From assembly GCA_024711205.1 (NCBI GenBank), contig JANJTH010000234.1, positions 1-39,521 on the forward strand: DNA of 39,521 nucleotides, written 5' to 3'. This DNA is from Planctomycetota bacterium. GTDB lineage: Bacteria > Planctomycetota > J058. This document shows positions 1-7,960 of this stretch, one piece after another. How positions within the stretch are numbered: position 1 is the stretch's first letter; every line of letters starts with the position of its first letter. A program made the position numbers and the translations under genes. Under the pieces are notes generated by a model. That model did not search any database and was not told the DNA's origin. It worked only from the letters and a program-made list of their open reading frames with translations.

Positions 1-1
1 G

Positions 2-1618
2 GCGGCGCTCGCGCGCGCGCCGGCCGCCCCGGCGCTCCTCCGGCGCGGCCTGGCCGTGCCGCTCGGCGCCGGGCCCGCGCCGGCCTCACCCTCGGCCGGC
101 GGTCCCGGCCGGCCCGCGGCCGGCGAGCCCCGGACGCCGGAGCTCGACCGGCAGCGCCTGGCCGTCGCGCTCAGCCAGCTCGGCGGCCTGACCGTGATCT
201 CGGGCGGGCCGGGGACGGGCAAGACGACGGCCGTGAAGGCGGTCCTCGCGCTGGCGCGGGCGCAGTGGTGGGCGCGGGGCGGCCCGGCGCTGGGGCCGCT
301 GCGGGTCGCGGTGGCGGCGCCGACGGGGAAGGCCGCGGCGCGGATCGGCGAGTCGATCCGCCGCGGGCTGGAGCCGTTCCTCGACGCCTGGTCGGGCGCG
401 CTCGGCCCGGGCGGCTCGCGCGAGGACCTGGCCGGGTTCCTCACGGGGCTCGAGCCGCGCACGCTGCACCGCCTGCTCGGGAGCGACCCGTCGCGCCCGA
501 CCCGCTTCCGCCGCGACGCGAAGCGCCCGCTCGAGCACGAGCTCGTGATCGTGGACGAGGCGTCCATGGTCGACCTGGCCCTCTTCGCGCGCCTGCTCGA
601 CGCCGTGCGGCCCGAGGCCGCGCTCGTGCTGCTCGGCGACGCGAACCAGCTCGCCTCGGTCGAGGCCGGCAGCGTGCTCGCCGACCTGTGCGGGCCCCGC
701 CGCCAGGGCCGCCTCGCGCTCTCGCCTCCGCTCGCCCGGCGCCTGGCCGACGCGGCCGGGCTCGAGGTCCCCCCGGCCCACGTCGCCGCGGGCACGCCGG
801 CCCTCGGGGACGCGATCGTGCTCCTCGAGCGCGTGCACCGCTTCGGCGCCGAGAGCGGGATCGGCGCCTTCGCGCGCGCCTGCGTGGCGGACCCCGCGCG
901 CCCCGACGACGCCCTGGCCGTGCTCGCCGACCCGCGCTACCCCGACGTGACCCTCCGCGAGCCCCCCGCCGGCGGCCCCATGCCCCCGGACCTCCACGCC
1001 CTCGTCGTGGACGGGTTCCGGCCCTACCTCGAGCGCCTGCGCGCCGGGCCGGCCCCCGGCGAGACCGAGGAGGCGCACCACCTGGCCGTCCTCGAGGCCC
1101 TCGACGGCTTCCGCGTCCTGTGCGCCCACCGGCGCGGCCCCCTCGGGCGGGCCGGCATGAACGCCTGGATCGAGCGCGCCCTCCGCGGCGCCGCGGCCGG
1201 CTTCGAGCCCCGCGCCGGCTTCTACCCCGGCCGCCCGATCCTCGTCACGCGCAACGACTACGTGACGGGCCGCCGGAACGGCGACGTGGGCGTCGTGGTC
1301 CCCCACTCGACCCACGGCCTCACCGTCGCCTTCGCCGGCGCCCGCGGGCAGGTCGACTACCTCGCCCCGGCCCGCCTGCCCGCCCACGAGACGGTCTTCG
1401 CCATGACGATCCACAAGGCCCAGGGCTCCGAGGTCGCCCACGCCCTCGTGGTCCTCCCTCTCGAGCCCTCGCCGCTCCTCACCCGCGAGCTCGTCTACAC
1501 GGCCGTCACCCGCGCCAAGGCGCGCGCCACCGTGCTCGCCCGCCCCGCCGCGCTCCGCCACGCCCTCGCCCGCACCGTCCGCCGCGCGACCGGCCTCGAG
1601 CCGGCGCTGTGGGGGTGA
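2..1618 (+). CDS. recD: RecD-type exodeoxyribonuclease V alpha subunit / 5'-3' helicase, 5' end outside window
   Basis: This is a superfamily 1B helicase of the RecD type, normally the fast motor subunit of RecBCD acting in double-strand break repair and on foreign linear DNA. The sequence shows a Walker A (GGPGTGKTT), a Walker B-like VIVDEASMVD, LLGDANQLASVEAG, and the C-terminal UvrD_C2-type block MTIHKAQGSEV followed by LLTRELVYTAVTRAK. The frame is open from base 2, and the listed GTG at 56 lies only about 55 residues before the P-loop, so the N-terminal domain is mostly outside the window. Codon use is extremely GC-rich, unlike the genes that follow. Its last 243 bp are repeated at 12889-13131. 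Whether recB and recC lie upstream cannot be seen, so a stand-alone RecD2 is possible. Confidence 0.93.
   Translation, partial: AALARAPAAPALLRRGLAVPLGAGPAPASPSAGGPGRPAAGEPRTPELDRQRLAVALSQLGGLTVISGGPGTGKTTAVKAVLALARAQWWARGGPALGPLRVAVAAPTGKAAARIGESIRRGLEPFLDAWSGALGPGGSREDLAGFLTGLEPRTLHRLLGSDPSRPTRFRRDAKRPLEHELVIVDEASMVDLALFARLLDAVRPEAALVLLGDANQLASVEAGSVLADLCGPRRQGRLALSPPLARRLADAAGLEVPPAHVAAGTPALGDAIVLLERVHRFGAESGIGAFARACVADPARPDDALAVLADPRYPDVTLREPPAGGPMPPDLHALVVDGFRPYLERLRAGPAPGETEEAHHLAVLEALDGFRVLCAHRRGPLGRAGMNAWIERALRGAAAGFEPRAGFYPGRPILVTRNDYVTGRRNGDVGVVVPHSTHGLTVAFAGARGQVDYLAPARLPAHETVFAMTIHKAQGSEVAHALVVLPLEPSPLLTRELVYTAVTRAKARATVLARPAALRHALARTVRRATGLEPALWG
1376..1618 (+). repeat. Direct repeat copy A: 3' end of recD flanking the island
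   Basis: The stretch from the codons for LPAHETVFAMT to the recD stop recurs at 12889-13131 at a constant offset of 11,513 bp. By eye only about five bases differ over 243. Similarity ends abruptly at the stop codon on one side and just before LPAHE on the other. The two copies bracket the accessory block 1619-12888. Recombination between them would release an 11.5-kb circle and leave one intact recD. Confidence 0.95.
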
Positions 1619-1939
1619 GGGAACGTACCGCCGGGCAAGGCCGACAGACTGCCGGGATCTCTCCTTGCGCGACGGTCCACGAAGCGGTCTCCGTGCCGCT
1701 GTCTACCTGCTGGGGCCAGTCTTCCGCAGTGGCGGCCGACGAGTCACCACAGGTCCAACGTCACCGGCCAACGGTCTCCGCGGGAGACTTGGTCAGGGGC
1801 CCCGACCCTCCAGAAGCTCGAGAAGTCGCGACCAGGAAGCTGGCCTCCAGCTCCTTGGGGCGAAGGGGCGCGTGCGAGGGCACGGGCGTGCGCTCTGCCA
1901 CGAGCCCCGACCAAGGGTCATGGCTATGCTGGGCGTCTC
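1619..1939. other. Intergenic region between recD and cysD
   Basis: These 321 bp hold no convincing gene. The ORFs listed here are short and lack family features. One small perfect inverted repeat, AGCTGG-CCT-CCAGCT, lies near 1839-1853. The region is the left edge of the inserted block and must contain the promoter for cysD if that gene has its own, but I cannot point to reliable -35/-10 boxes. Composition is visibly less GC-rich than recD. Confidence 0.5.
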
Positions 1940-2839
1940 GTGAGTGGACCAACTTACATCGACGATCTCGAGTCCGAGAGCATCCACATTCTCCGCGAGG
2001 TGGCGGCGTCGTTCGAACGACCCGTGCTCCTCTACTCGGTGGGCAAGGACTCCACGTGCTTGCTGCACTTGTCGCGCAAGGCGTTCCACCCCGCGCCGAT
2101 TCCCTTCACTGCTCTTCACGTCGATACCACCTTCAAGTTCGCCGAAATGTACGCATGGCGCGACCACGCCTGCCGCGAAGCTGGCGTCGAGCTACGGGTC
2201 CATACCCAACGAGACGGCAGTCGCCTGAGAGTGAACCCCGGGGAGTTCGGCCTCGAGCGGTGCTGCGGCATTTGGAAGACTCGAGGGCTACTCGACGCGC
2301 TTGCGGAGGGCGGTCACGACGCCTCGATCGGTGGGGCGCGCCGAGACGAGGAGCGCTCGCGCGCAAAGGAGCGAGTCTTCTCGCTCCGAAACGCAAGCGG
2401 TGCGTGGGATCCAAGGCGGCAGCGGCCCGAGCCGTGGCGGCTCTACAACCCGCGCATCGCCCCAGGTGAACACGTTCGTGTCTTCCCGTTGTCAAACTGG
2501 ACCGAGCTCGATGTTTGGCGCTACATAGACAGAGAGAGCGTGCCCGTCGTTTCACTGTATTTCTCGGCCCGGCGCCGCGTCGTGCTGCGTGGAGGCCAGC
2601 CCGTCCCTGTGTCGGCTCGTGCCCCCGCGCGCCCCGGGGAGGCTGTCGAGGAGGTCATGTGCCGCTTCAGGACGTTGGGCTGCGTCCCGTGCACCGGCGC
2701 CGTCTTCTCCTCGGCAACGACCGTCGCGGAGGTTGTGGCTGAACTCGAGCGCGAGCGGACTAGCGAGCGCGCCACACGTGCGATCGATCACGATCGAACC
2801 GGCTCCATGGAGATCAAGAAGCGCGAGGGCTACTTCTGA
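1940..2839 (+). CDS. cysD: Sulfate adenylyltransferase small subunit (CysD)
   Basis: CysD is the PP-loop ATP pyrophosphatase subunit of ATP sulfurylase and makes adenosine 5'-phosphosulfate from sulfate and ATP together with CysN. The 299-aa product has the family's usual length. It shows the PP-loop YSVGKDSTCLLHL (about residues 32-44), the HVDTTFKF strand, ERCCGIWKT, FPLSNWTELDVWRYI, and the family C-terminus with TSERATRAIDHD and SMEIKKREGYF. The GTG start at 1940 places the PP-loop at the usual distance from the N-terminus. The stop overlaps the start region of the cysNC gene, so the two subunits are translationally coupled. It is the first gene of the island inserted after recD. In this setting it more likely feeds PAPS to a modification pathway than serves general sulfur assimilation; that is inference. 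Confidence 0.93.
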   Translation: MSGPTYIDDLESESIHILREVAASFERPVLLYSVGKDSTCLLHLSRKAFHPAPIPFTALHVDTTFKFAEMYAWRDHACREAGVELRVHTQRDGSRLRVNPGEFGLERCCGIWKTRGLLDALAEGGHDASIGGARRDEERSRAKERVFSLRNASGAWDPRRQRPEPWRLYNPRIAPGEHVRVFPLSNWTELDVWRYIDRESVPVVSLYFSARRRVVLRGGQPVPVSARAPARPGEAVEEVMCRFRTLGCVPCTGAVFSSATTVAEVVAELERERTSERATRAIDHDRTGSMEIKKREGYF

Positions 2840-4662
2840 CTCGGCTACTGCGCGTCGTCTCCCTCGGCAGCGTCGACGACGGAAAATCGACGCTCCTCGG
2901 CCGGCTGCTCCTCGAGACCGATGGTGCGCCGCTCGACCAGGTCGCCGAGGCCCGGCGCGCGACCTCACAGGCCTGGGTGGCTGCGACGGGCGAACCGATT
3001 GACCCGTCGCTCCTCACCGACGGGCTCCGCGCCGAGCGTGAACAAGGAATCACGATCGACCTCGCTTGGAGGACGCTGACTACTGCGCGGCGCCGCTTCG
3101 TCTTGGCTGACGCCCCAGGCCATGTCGACTTCCTACGCAACGTCGCTACGGGCGCTTCGACCGCGGATGCAGCGCTGCTCGTGATCGACGCCCGGACCGG
3201 ACCCAAGGAGCAGACACGCCGCCATGCCGCGGTCGCGGCGCTCATGGGCGTGCCTTGCGCCGTCATGGTGGTCAACAAGCTTGACCTGGTGGGATTCGAT
3301 GCCGGCTCATTCCACGCGGCGGAGACCGCTTGCCTCGACGTCGCGCGACGAGTTGGGTTCGAGCGGGTCACCTGCATACCGGTGAGCGCCCTCCACGGCG
3401 ACAACGTTGTTCGGCCTAGTCCGCGCATCGCATGGTGGCATGGCCCGACGCTCCTCGAAGAGCTCGAGACGCTCGCGCCGGAGCGCGGAGCTGAGGGACC
3501 GCTGCGCTTCCCTGTCCAGCTCGTCTTGCGGGCGCCCCACGGAGGACGCGGGCTGGCAGGGACGATCGCGGCCGGGACGATCCGTCCTGGCGACGAGGTC
3601 ATGATCCAGCCGGCCGGGCGACGCGCCCGCGTGTCGCGAGTGGCGACCTTCGACGGCGACCTCCCTGCAGCGAGCGCCGGTCGGGCGGTCGTCGTCTTCC
3701 TCGCAGACGACGTGGACGTCGCGCGCGGCGAACTGCTGGCGCGTCCCGAGCAACCTGCGCAGGTTTCACAGAGATTTCTTGCGACCGCGCTCTGGTTCTG
3801 CGATGTGCCCCTCACGCGCGACACCTCCTTCCTCGTACGCCACGCCACGGGCGTCGTCAGCGCACACGTCGAGGCCGTGCTGGACACTCTCGACGTCGAG
3901 ACTCTCTGCCCTCAGCCCGCCGCTCGTGTTCCGGAGAATGCGATCGGACGGGTCGTCCTCGCGCTCCAGCGCCCGATCCCTATCGATCCCTACGCGTTCG
4001 ATCGGACGACTGGCGCGGTCGCGCTCATCGACCCGATCACCAACGCGACTACGGGGGTTGGTGTCGTGCTTGAGGCCAACCTCGCCGGGGCGGGAGATCC
4101 GAGGCGTGGTCGTGGCACGGCCAAGCTCTTGGGACGTGCCGCGACCCTATGGCTCACCGGCCTGCCGGCTGCCGGCAAGACCACCCTCGCGAAGGCCCTG
4201 TGCGACGCTCTGATCGAGGAGGGACTCGCAGCCGCAGTCCTCGACGGAGACGTCCTGCGCGCCGGCCTCTCGCGCGATCTCGGGTTCTCGCCGATGGACC
4301 GGGCGGAGCAGGTCCGTCGCGCGGCGGAGGTGGCTCGGCTCATGAACGAGGCCGGCGTCGTGTCGATCGTTGCGCTGGTTTCACCGGAAGAGGCCGCTCG
4401 CGAGGCCGCGCGGAGGATCGTGGGGCCGGAGCGTTTCACCCTGTGCTGGGTCTCCACGACGCTCGAGGTATGCCGCCGCCGAGACCCCAAGGGCCATTAC
4501 GCGCGCGCCGAGGCGGGCGCATTACTCAACTTCACCGGTGTATCCAGCCCCTACGAGCAACCGATCCGGCCGGACGTCGTCGTCGACACCAACGAGACAC
4601 CGCTCGACGTGAGTGTCCGCGCCCTCCGCGATGCGCTCGCAGCAAGGCTCTCCTTGGACTGA
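2836..4662 (+). CDS. cysNC: Bifunctional CysN-CysC: sulfate adenylyltransferase GTPase subunit fused to APS kinase
   Basis: This 608-aa fusion makes PAPS, the sulfate donor for sulfotransferases. The N-terminal CysN GTPase has G1 GSVDDGKSTLLGRLL, G2 AEREQGITID, G3 DAPGH and G4 NKLD. The APS kinase part starts near residue 430 with its own P-loop GLPAAGKTT and contains DGDVLRAGLSRDLGF and FTGVSSPYEQP. The ORF track begins at a GTG (2977) downstream of G1, which would delete the nucleotide-binding loop. The reading frame is open further upstream with clear family sequence. No ATG, GTG or TTG was found in frame between the upstream coding region and G1. The best start is a CTG at 2836 that overlaps the cysD stop as CTGA. 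A sequencing error near 2830 is the alternative. The gene ends 18 bp before the convergent P-loop gene. Confidence 0.9.
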   Translation: MTRLLRVVSLGSVDDGKSTLLGRLLLETDGAPLDQVAEARRATSQAWVAATGEPIDPSLLTDGLRAEREQGITIDLAWRTLTTARRRFVLADAPGHVDFLRNVATGASTADAALLVIDARTGPKEQTRRHAAVAALMGVPCAVMVVNKLDLVGFDAGSFHAAETACLDVARRVGFERVTCIPVSALHGDNVVRPSPRIAWWHGPTLLEELETLAPERGAEGPLRFPVQLVLRAPHGGRGLAGTIAAGTIRPGDEVMIQPAGRRARVSRVATFDGDLPAASAGRAVVVFLADDVDVARGELLARPEQPAQVSQRFLATALWFCDVPLTRDTSFLVRHATGVVSAHVEAVLDTLDVETLCPQPAARVPENAIGRVVLALQRPIPIDPYAFDRTTGAVALIDPITNATTGVGVVLEANLAGAGDPRRGRGTAKLLGRAATLWLTGLPAAGKTTLAKALCDALIEEGLAAAVLDGDVLRAGLSRDLGFSPMDRAEQVRRAAEVARLMNEAGVVSIVALVSPEEAAREAARRIVGPERFTLCWVSTTLEVCRRRDPKGHYARAEAGALLNFTGVSSPYEQPIRPDVVVDTNETPLDVSVRALRDALAARLSLD

Positions 4663-4680
4663 GCCGTCGGTCCGAGCGAG

Positions 4681-5202
4681 TCAGGGCGTCTCCGTCGCCA
4701 CTCGCCCTACGCGAGACTGCTCGAAGGGCACGTCGAGTCGGTGCACCCCCTCTCGTCCCAGCCAGTGGACGAGTCGCGCATACCACGTCTCGCTGTAGCA
4801 GTAGTCGTCGTAGTTCTCGGCCCCGCCGCGATTCACCGGGCGCTCGTAAAGCTGGAGGCGCCACCGATCGAGTGGTGGTAACAACAACCAGACGACCTCA
4901 TCCTCGCTGAGCGGAAAGATCGCCGACTCGGGCGCCAATCCCACCACGATCAAGAGTGCTGAGAGGCAGCGGTTGTCCTCATGCCGCTCAATGCGCCGGA
5001 TCAAGTCGACAAGTCGGCCATTCGCCTCGAGGATGCCCTTGCGAATGCGCGGAGGTCCTACGAGGGGGCCAAGCATGTCGTTCAACTCGACGACCCTTCT
5101 GAAACCGTGCGCTGCACTGCCAATGAACGTGGACTTCCCGGCCCCAGGCGGCCCGACGAGCCACGTCAGGCGGGCCCCAGGCGGTAGCGCGAAAGGCTCC
5201 AC
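4681..5202 (-). CDS. Small P-loop NTPase/kinase-like protein
   Basis: This 173-aa protein has a Walker A near the N-terminus (LTWLVGPPGAGKSTF) and the overall size of a nucleotide- or small-molecule kinase. It carries a later WLLLPPLDRWRLQLYERP segment and an acidic-aromatic stretch ENYDDYCYSETWY. The P-loop is of the GxxGxGKS kinase type and not the PKSGTT type of sulfotransferases, so it does not supply the missing sulfotransferase. It is the last gene of the leftward operon, and its start lies inside the end of the phyH gene (37-nt overlap). The substrate is unknown. Phosphorylation of an intermediate of the island's pathway is plausible but only inferred. Confidence 0.75.
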   Translation of the reverse strand: MEPFALPPGARLTWLVGPPGAGKSTFIGSAAHGFRRVVELNDMLGPLVGPPRIRKGILEANGRLVDLIRRIERHEDNRCLSALLIVVGLAPESAIFPLSEDEVVWLLLPPLDRWRLQLYERPVNRGGAENYDDYCYSETWYARLVHWLGREGVHRLDVPFEQSRVGRVATETP

Positions 5203-5960
5203 GGAAGTACCTCCTCACCCTCGGAGACTTGGCCTCGGACGGGGTGCCTTGGCACGTCCGTGAAGTCCCAGCGCGCAACACGCGGCAACCAGGAGATGGA
5301 CCAGGCGCGCCGTGTGCCACTGGACGTGTTAGGGCCAGAGCGATGCCAGCAGCAGGCGTGAAAGACGACGACGTCGCCTGGGCCGAGCCGAGGTAGATGG
5401 CCGACCTCTGGCCGGGCCACCGGTCCGCCGTCGTAGCCCTCCTGAGGTTCTCCCGTGTGGAGGTCGATCGGCGGCCCGATGCCGGAGCGGTGCGAGCCTG
5501 CAGCAAGCTCGAGGCCGCCGTTGGCCGCATCCATGGGGTCGAGGGCAAGCCAGCTCACCGCGCCTTCCCTGACATCGACGGGCCAAAACGGGAGGTCCTG
5601 GTGCCACGGGAACGTCGCGTGGCCAGGCCTCTTCGCCAGGGCCGCGTCCTGAAACGGTATGACCGGCATGCCCATGAGCTTCGAGACCAGCGCGATGAGC
5701 CGCTCCAAGACCGTCAGCGTGGCCGTCGACTCGAGGCGCCCCAAGGGGTAGAGCCACTGGTCCATCAAGCGGTCCAGGCCGGGCCGACCTGGGGGGGCCT
5801 TCCGCCGGGTGTAGAGCACCTGCCTGGACTTGGGCGCACCTACTTGCTCCAGACCCTCGAAGGCCCGGCGGAGCACTTCAACCTCGGACCGGGTGAGGAA
5901 GTCGTGCTGGATCACGTAGCCGTGGCGCGCCAGTCGTGAACGGCTGTCGTCCTGTGTCAA
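5166..5960 (-). CDS. Phytanoyl-CoA dioxygenase (PhyH) family oxygenase 1
   Basis: This 264-aa protein is of the Fe(II)/2-oxoglutarate-dependent PhyH family, enzymes that hydroxylate, desaturate or halogenate small molecules. The metal triad is visible: His120 and Asp122 in PWHQDLPF and the distal His206 in HACCWHRSGPN, followed by Arg217/218 as candidate 2-oxoglutarate ligand. An Asp rather than Ala or Gly in the HxD motif argues for hydroxylation and against halogenation. The start is a TTG at 5960 preceded by a good ribosome binding site (AAGGGAG on the minus strand). A 96-bp gap separates it from the deacetylase upstream in the operon, so it may have its own signal. A second, longer PhyH gene lies in the same operon; the two share motifs but not overall length. 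Confidence 0.88.
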   Translation of the reverse strand: MTQDDSRSRLARHGYVIQHDFLTRSEVEVLRRAFEGLEQVGAPKSRQVLYTRRKAPPGRPGLDRLMDQWLYPLGRLESTATLTVLERLIALVSKLMGMPVIPFQDAALAKRPGHATFPWHQDLPFWPVDVREGAVSWLALDPMDAANGGLELAAGSHRSGIGPPIDLHTGEPQEGYDGGPVARPEVGHLPRLGPGDVVVFHACCWHRSGPNTSSGTRRAWSISWLPRVARWDFTDVPRHPVRGQVSEGEEVLPWSLSRYRLGPA

Positions 5961-5978
5961 GGTGACTCCCTTGGCGAG

Positions 5979-6004
5979 GAGGACGCCGCGGGCGTGCCGT
6001 CCTC
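5979..6004 (-). other. Inverted repeat between deacetylase and phyH1
   Basis: A perfect 7-bp stem, GAGGACG ... CGTCCTC, with a 12-nt GC-rich loop lies in the only sizeable gap of the leftward operon. It could be an intrinsic or processing hairpin, or structure in the phyH1 leader. No U-tract follows it, so a terminator call would be weak. Confidence 0.3.
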
Positions 6005-6056
6005 GGCAACGGCCGCGTCCCCGCTTGGTCGAACTCGTCCAAGCCTAGGATCCTCA

Positions 6057-6947
6057 CTACTCAAGTCGGCCAAGTCCACCTAGAAGGAGCTTGTGAGGCG
6101 CTGGTTCGTCACCGCGGCAGAAGAGCCTCGGCACAGCCAGCGGTGACGTAGAGGCCTCGACGGGCCCGCGGTCCACTGTGCATGCCACATGGAATCCCGC
6201 TTCGGCGACTCGCTGGGCGACGCGCTCGTCCCACGCACCGTCGGGATAGGCAAAGTGGGCCGTACCGCTCTGGCCGAGGACGCATTCGAGGAGGCTCCGC
6301 GAGGCGTCCAGTTCGTCTCCGAGCGCCCGATCGTCGCACCCGGTGAGCCTCGCGTGCGTTCTTCCATGGCCACCGACTACCCAGCCTTGCCTGGCTAGTT
6401 CAGCAAGGTCCTCCACCCCGAGGTAGAAGTCGGGTGGCCGGGCGGTCGGCGCCAGCGCGACGAGTGCTGTCACGCACCTGCGGAGCGCCTCTGGCCCGAG
6501 GCCGGAAAGCCAGCGCTTGACCGGGCCGTTGATCCAGCCCTGCAAGTCGCGCGGCGGCTCGAGGCCCCATGACGCCACGAGTGCACCCAGCCCTGGCACC
6601 TCCGCTCCGACCGCCGCGTACAGGGCGTCGAACCACAGGGGCTCGCCGTCCAGGACCGGCGCGGCGCTTGCGAAGCAGGCGGCGCGCACGCCCAACCGCG
6701 CACAGATTGGTGCCGCGAGTCGGAGCGTCTCTCCATACCCGTCGTCGAAGGTGATCGCGACGCGGGGACCACGTCCGCCGCCATCCAGAACGAGTTCAGG
6801 CAGCGAGACGACTTCGAAGCGCTCCCTGACCCACGCGAGCTGGCGCTCGAGCGCCTCCGGCGTCACCGCCGTGCCCCTGGCAAACCAACACGCCGTCGCC
6901 GGGGTCCGTTCGCAGATCCGGTGGTACATCAGGACCCAGGAATTCAC
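6057..6947 (-). CDS. Polysaccharide deacetylase family (CE4/NodB-like) protein
   Basis: This 296-aa CE4-type deacetylase removes N- or O-acetyl groups from sugars, using a metal held by Asp and two His. Visible motifs are MYHRI near the N-terminus (residues 7-11), motif 1 TFDDG (66-70), motif 2 HGRTH (194-198) and a motif-3-like FAYPDG. No signal peptide is seen, which favours an intracellular substrate. The ORF-track start at 7244 adds about 100 residues of shadow sequence. The GTG at 6947 overlaps the upstream stop as GTGA, matching the 4-nt overlaps elsewhere in the operon, and places MYHRI at the N-terminus as usual for the family. Together with the adjacent glycosyltransferase-like gene it could transfer and then deacetylate an amino sugar, as known in aminoglycoside and mycothiol pathways; this is inference. 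Confidence 0.87.
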   Translation of the reverse strand: MNSWVLMYHRICERTPATACWFARGTAVTPEALERQLAWVRERFEVVSLPELVLDGGGRGPRVAITFDDGYGETLRLAAPICARLGVRAACFASAAPVLDGEPLWFDALYAAVGAEVPGLGALVASWGLEPPRDLQGWINGPVKRWLSGLGPEALRRCVTALVALAPTARPPDFYLGVEDLAELARQGWVVGGHGRTHARLTGCDDRALGDELDASRSLLECVLGQSGTAHFAYPDGAWDERVAQRVAEAGFHVACTVDRGPVEASTSPLAVPRLFCRGDEPAPHKLLLGGLGRLE

Positions 6948-7960
6948 GAGCAAGGGCTCGGAGGCGGGAGGAGCGCGAAGACCTTGGCGTGCCGCGACTC
7001 GGTCAGGTCGATCCGCCCGCGGAGCGAGCCGGAGCGGCGGTCCAGCCACAGGACCGATGTCTCCGTCCGCGCGTAGTCCGTGTCCCGCCAGGCAAAGCGG
7101 GGCGCAGAGCGGATCTCGGTCAGCCCTACGGCGATCCAATCTGGACCGACAGCGAGGCCGCGGCACCACCCGAAGTGGCCCGTCGCCGCGGTATCCGCGA
7201 CCAGTTCCGGCACCGCCGGGTGGCCGTCGAGGCTCAGCCGCCATACCCGACCGTCGGTCGTCGTCAGCCAGAGTCGCCCGTCAACCCACACGCCGTCATG
7301 CGGATGGCCAGGAAGACGAGCGAGGGTGCGCAGGCTCCGCGCACAGCGAACCTCGCGGCCCGCCAGGAGGGTCACCGCCAACCTGCCTTCCACCAGTGCG
7401 ATGTGGTTGGGGTGGGCGTAGTCACGCACTCTGCTCCGGTGGAACGGTGCGCCAGCGGTGTAGTAGTGCCCGGCCGCGTCGGTCAGCGGAGGTGTTGGCG
7501 TAGGCTCCCAGCCGGCGGCGAAGACGCGGCGGAGTTCCTCCCGCGCGACGGCCGCGCCTCGTTGGCGCGCGGCCTCGAACCACGCGGGCGTCAGCCCGAT
7601 CCGGCCGACGAACGAGCCCGCGAGGTCGAACACCTCGACCGAGTCGAGGCCCGTGTTGCAGACGTAGATGTGGCCGTCGGCCACGCAAACGTCGTGGAGG
7701 TCATTGAAGTCCGGCTGGTGGAGTTGCCCGTCATGGTGGCCGGTCGCGATGTCGAACCTCCACACGGAGTCGAAGCCGCACACGAGGAGCGAACCGTCGG
7801 GGTGCCAGTCAGCACCTGTCAGCCCCTTCGTCGGGACACGGTGCGGCTCCGGCGGGACAAACGAAATGACTCGCTCGCGCCTCCCGTGCGCCAGGTCGAT
7901 CTGATCGACGAAACCCTCGCCGACACCGTCGAAGTAGCCGCCAGTGACGAAGAGCTTCAC
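6944..7960 (-). CDS. Beta-propeller-like protein of unknown function
   Basis: This protein of about 338 aa starts at a GTG (7960) that overlaps the upstream stop as GTGA; the listed upstream start is shadow. The sequence has repeated short strands with blade-like patterns: ADWHPDGSLLVCGFDSVWRFD, VCVADGHIYVCNTGLDSVEVFD, PHDGVWVDGRLWLTTTDGRVW. This suggests an NHL/SMP-30-like or DUF4915-like six-bladed propeller. Several conserved His and Asp residues (FNDLHDV, YAHPNH, GHPHDG) could line a central pocket. No signal peptide or membrane segment is seen. It sits between the LOG-like and deacetylase genes in a tight operon, so it presumably acts in the same pathway. Whether it is an enzyme or a binding protein is not known. 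Confidence 0.7.
   Translation of the reverse strand: MKLFVTGGYFDGVGEGFVDQIDLAHGRRERVISFVPPEPHRVPTKGLTGADWHPDGSLLVCGFDSVWRFDIATGHHDGQLHQPDFNDLHDVCVADGHIYVCNTGLDSVEVFDLAGSFVGRIGLTPAWFEAARQRGAAVAREELRRVFAAGWEPTPTPPLTDAAGHYYTAGAPFHRSRVRDYAHPNHIALVEGRLAVTLLAGREVRCARSLRTLARLPGHPHDGVWVDGRLWLTTTDGRVWRLSLDGHPAVPELVADTAATGHFGWCRGLAVGPDWIAVGLTEIRSAPRFAWRDTDYARTETSVLWLDRRSGSLRGRIDLTESRHAKVFALLPPPSPCS

Noticed and set aside
86-1561. Long minus-strand ORF (491 aa) opposite recD
   Set aside because: Its Gly/Ala/Arg/Glu-rich sequence is the antisense of a GC-rich gene with clear helicase motifs; no motif or coupling supports it.
265-2469. 734-aa plus-strand ORF running from recD into cysD
   Set aside because: Arginine/proline-rich off-frame shadow crossing two real genes in other frames.
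4681-5202. Sulfotransferase candidate for the PAPS made by the island
   Set aside because: The loop GPPGAGKST is a kinase/NTPase Walker A, not the PAPS-binding loop of sulfotransferases.
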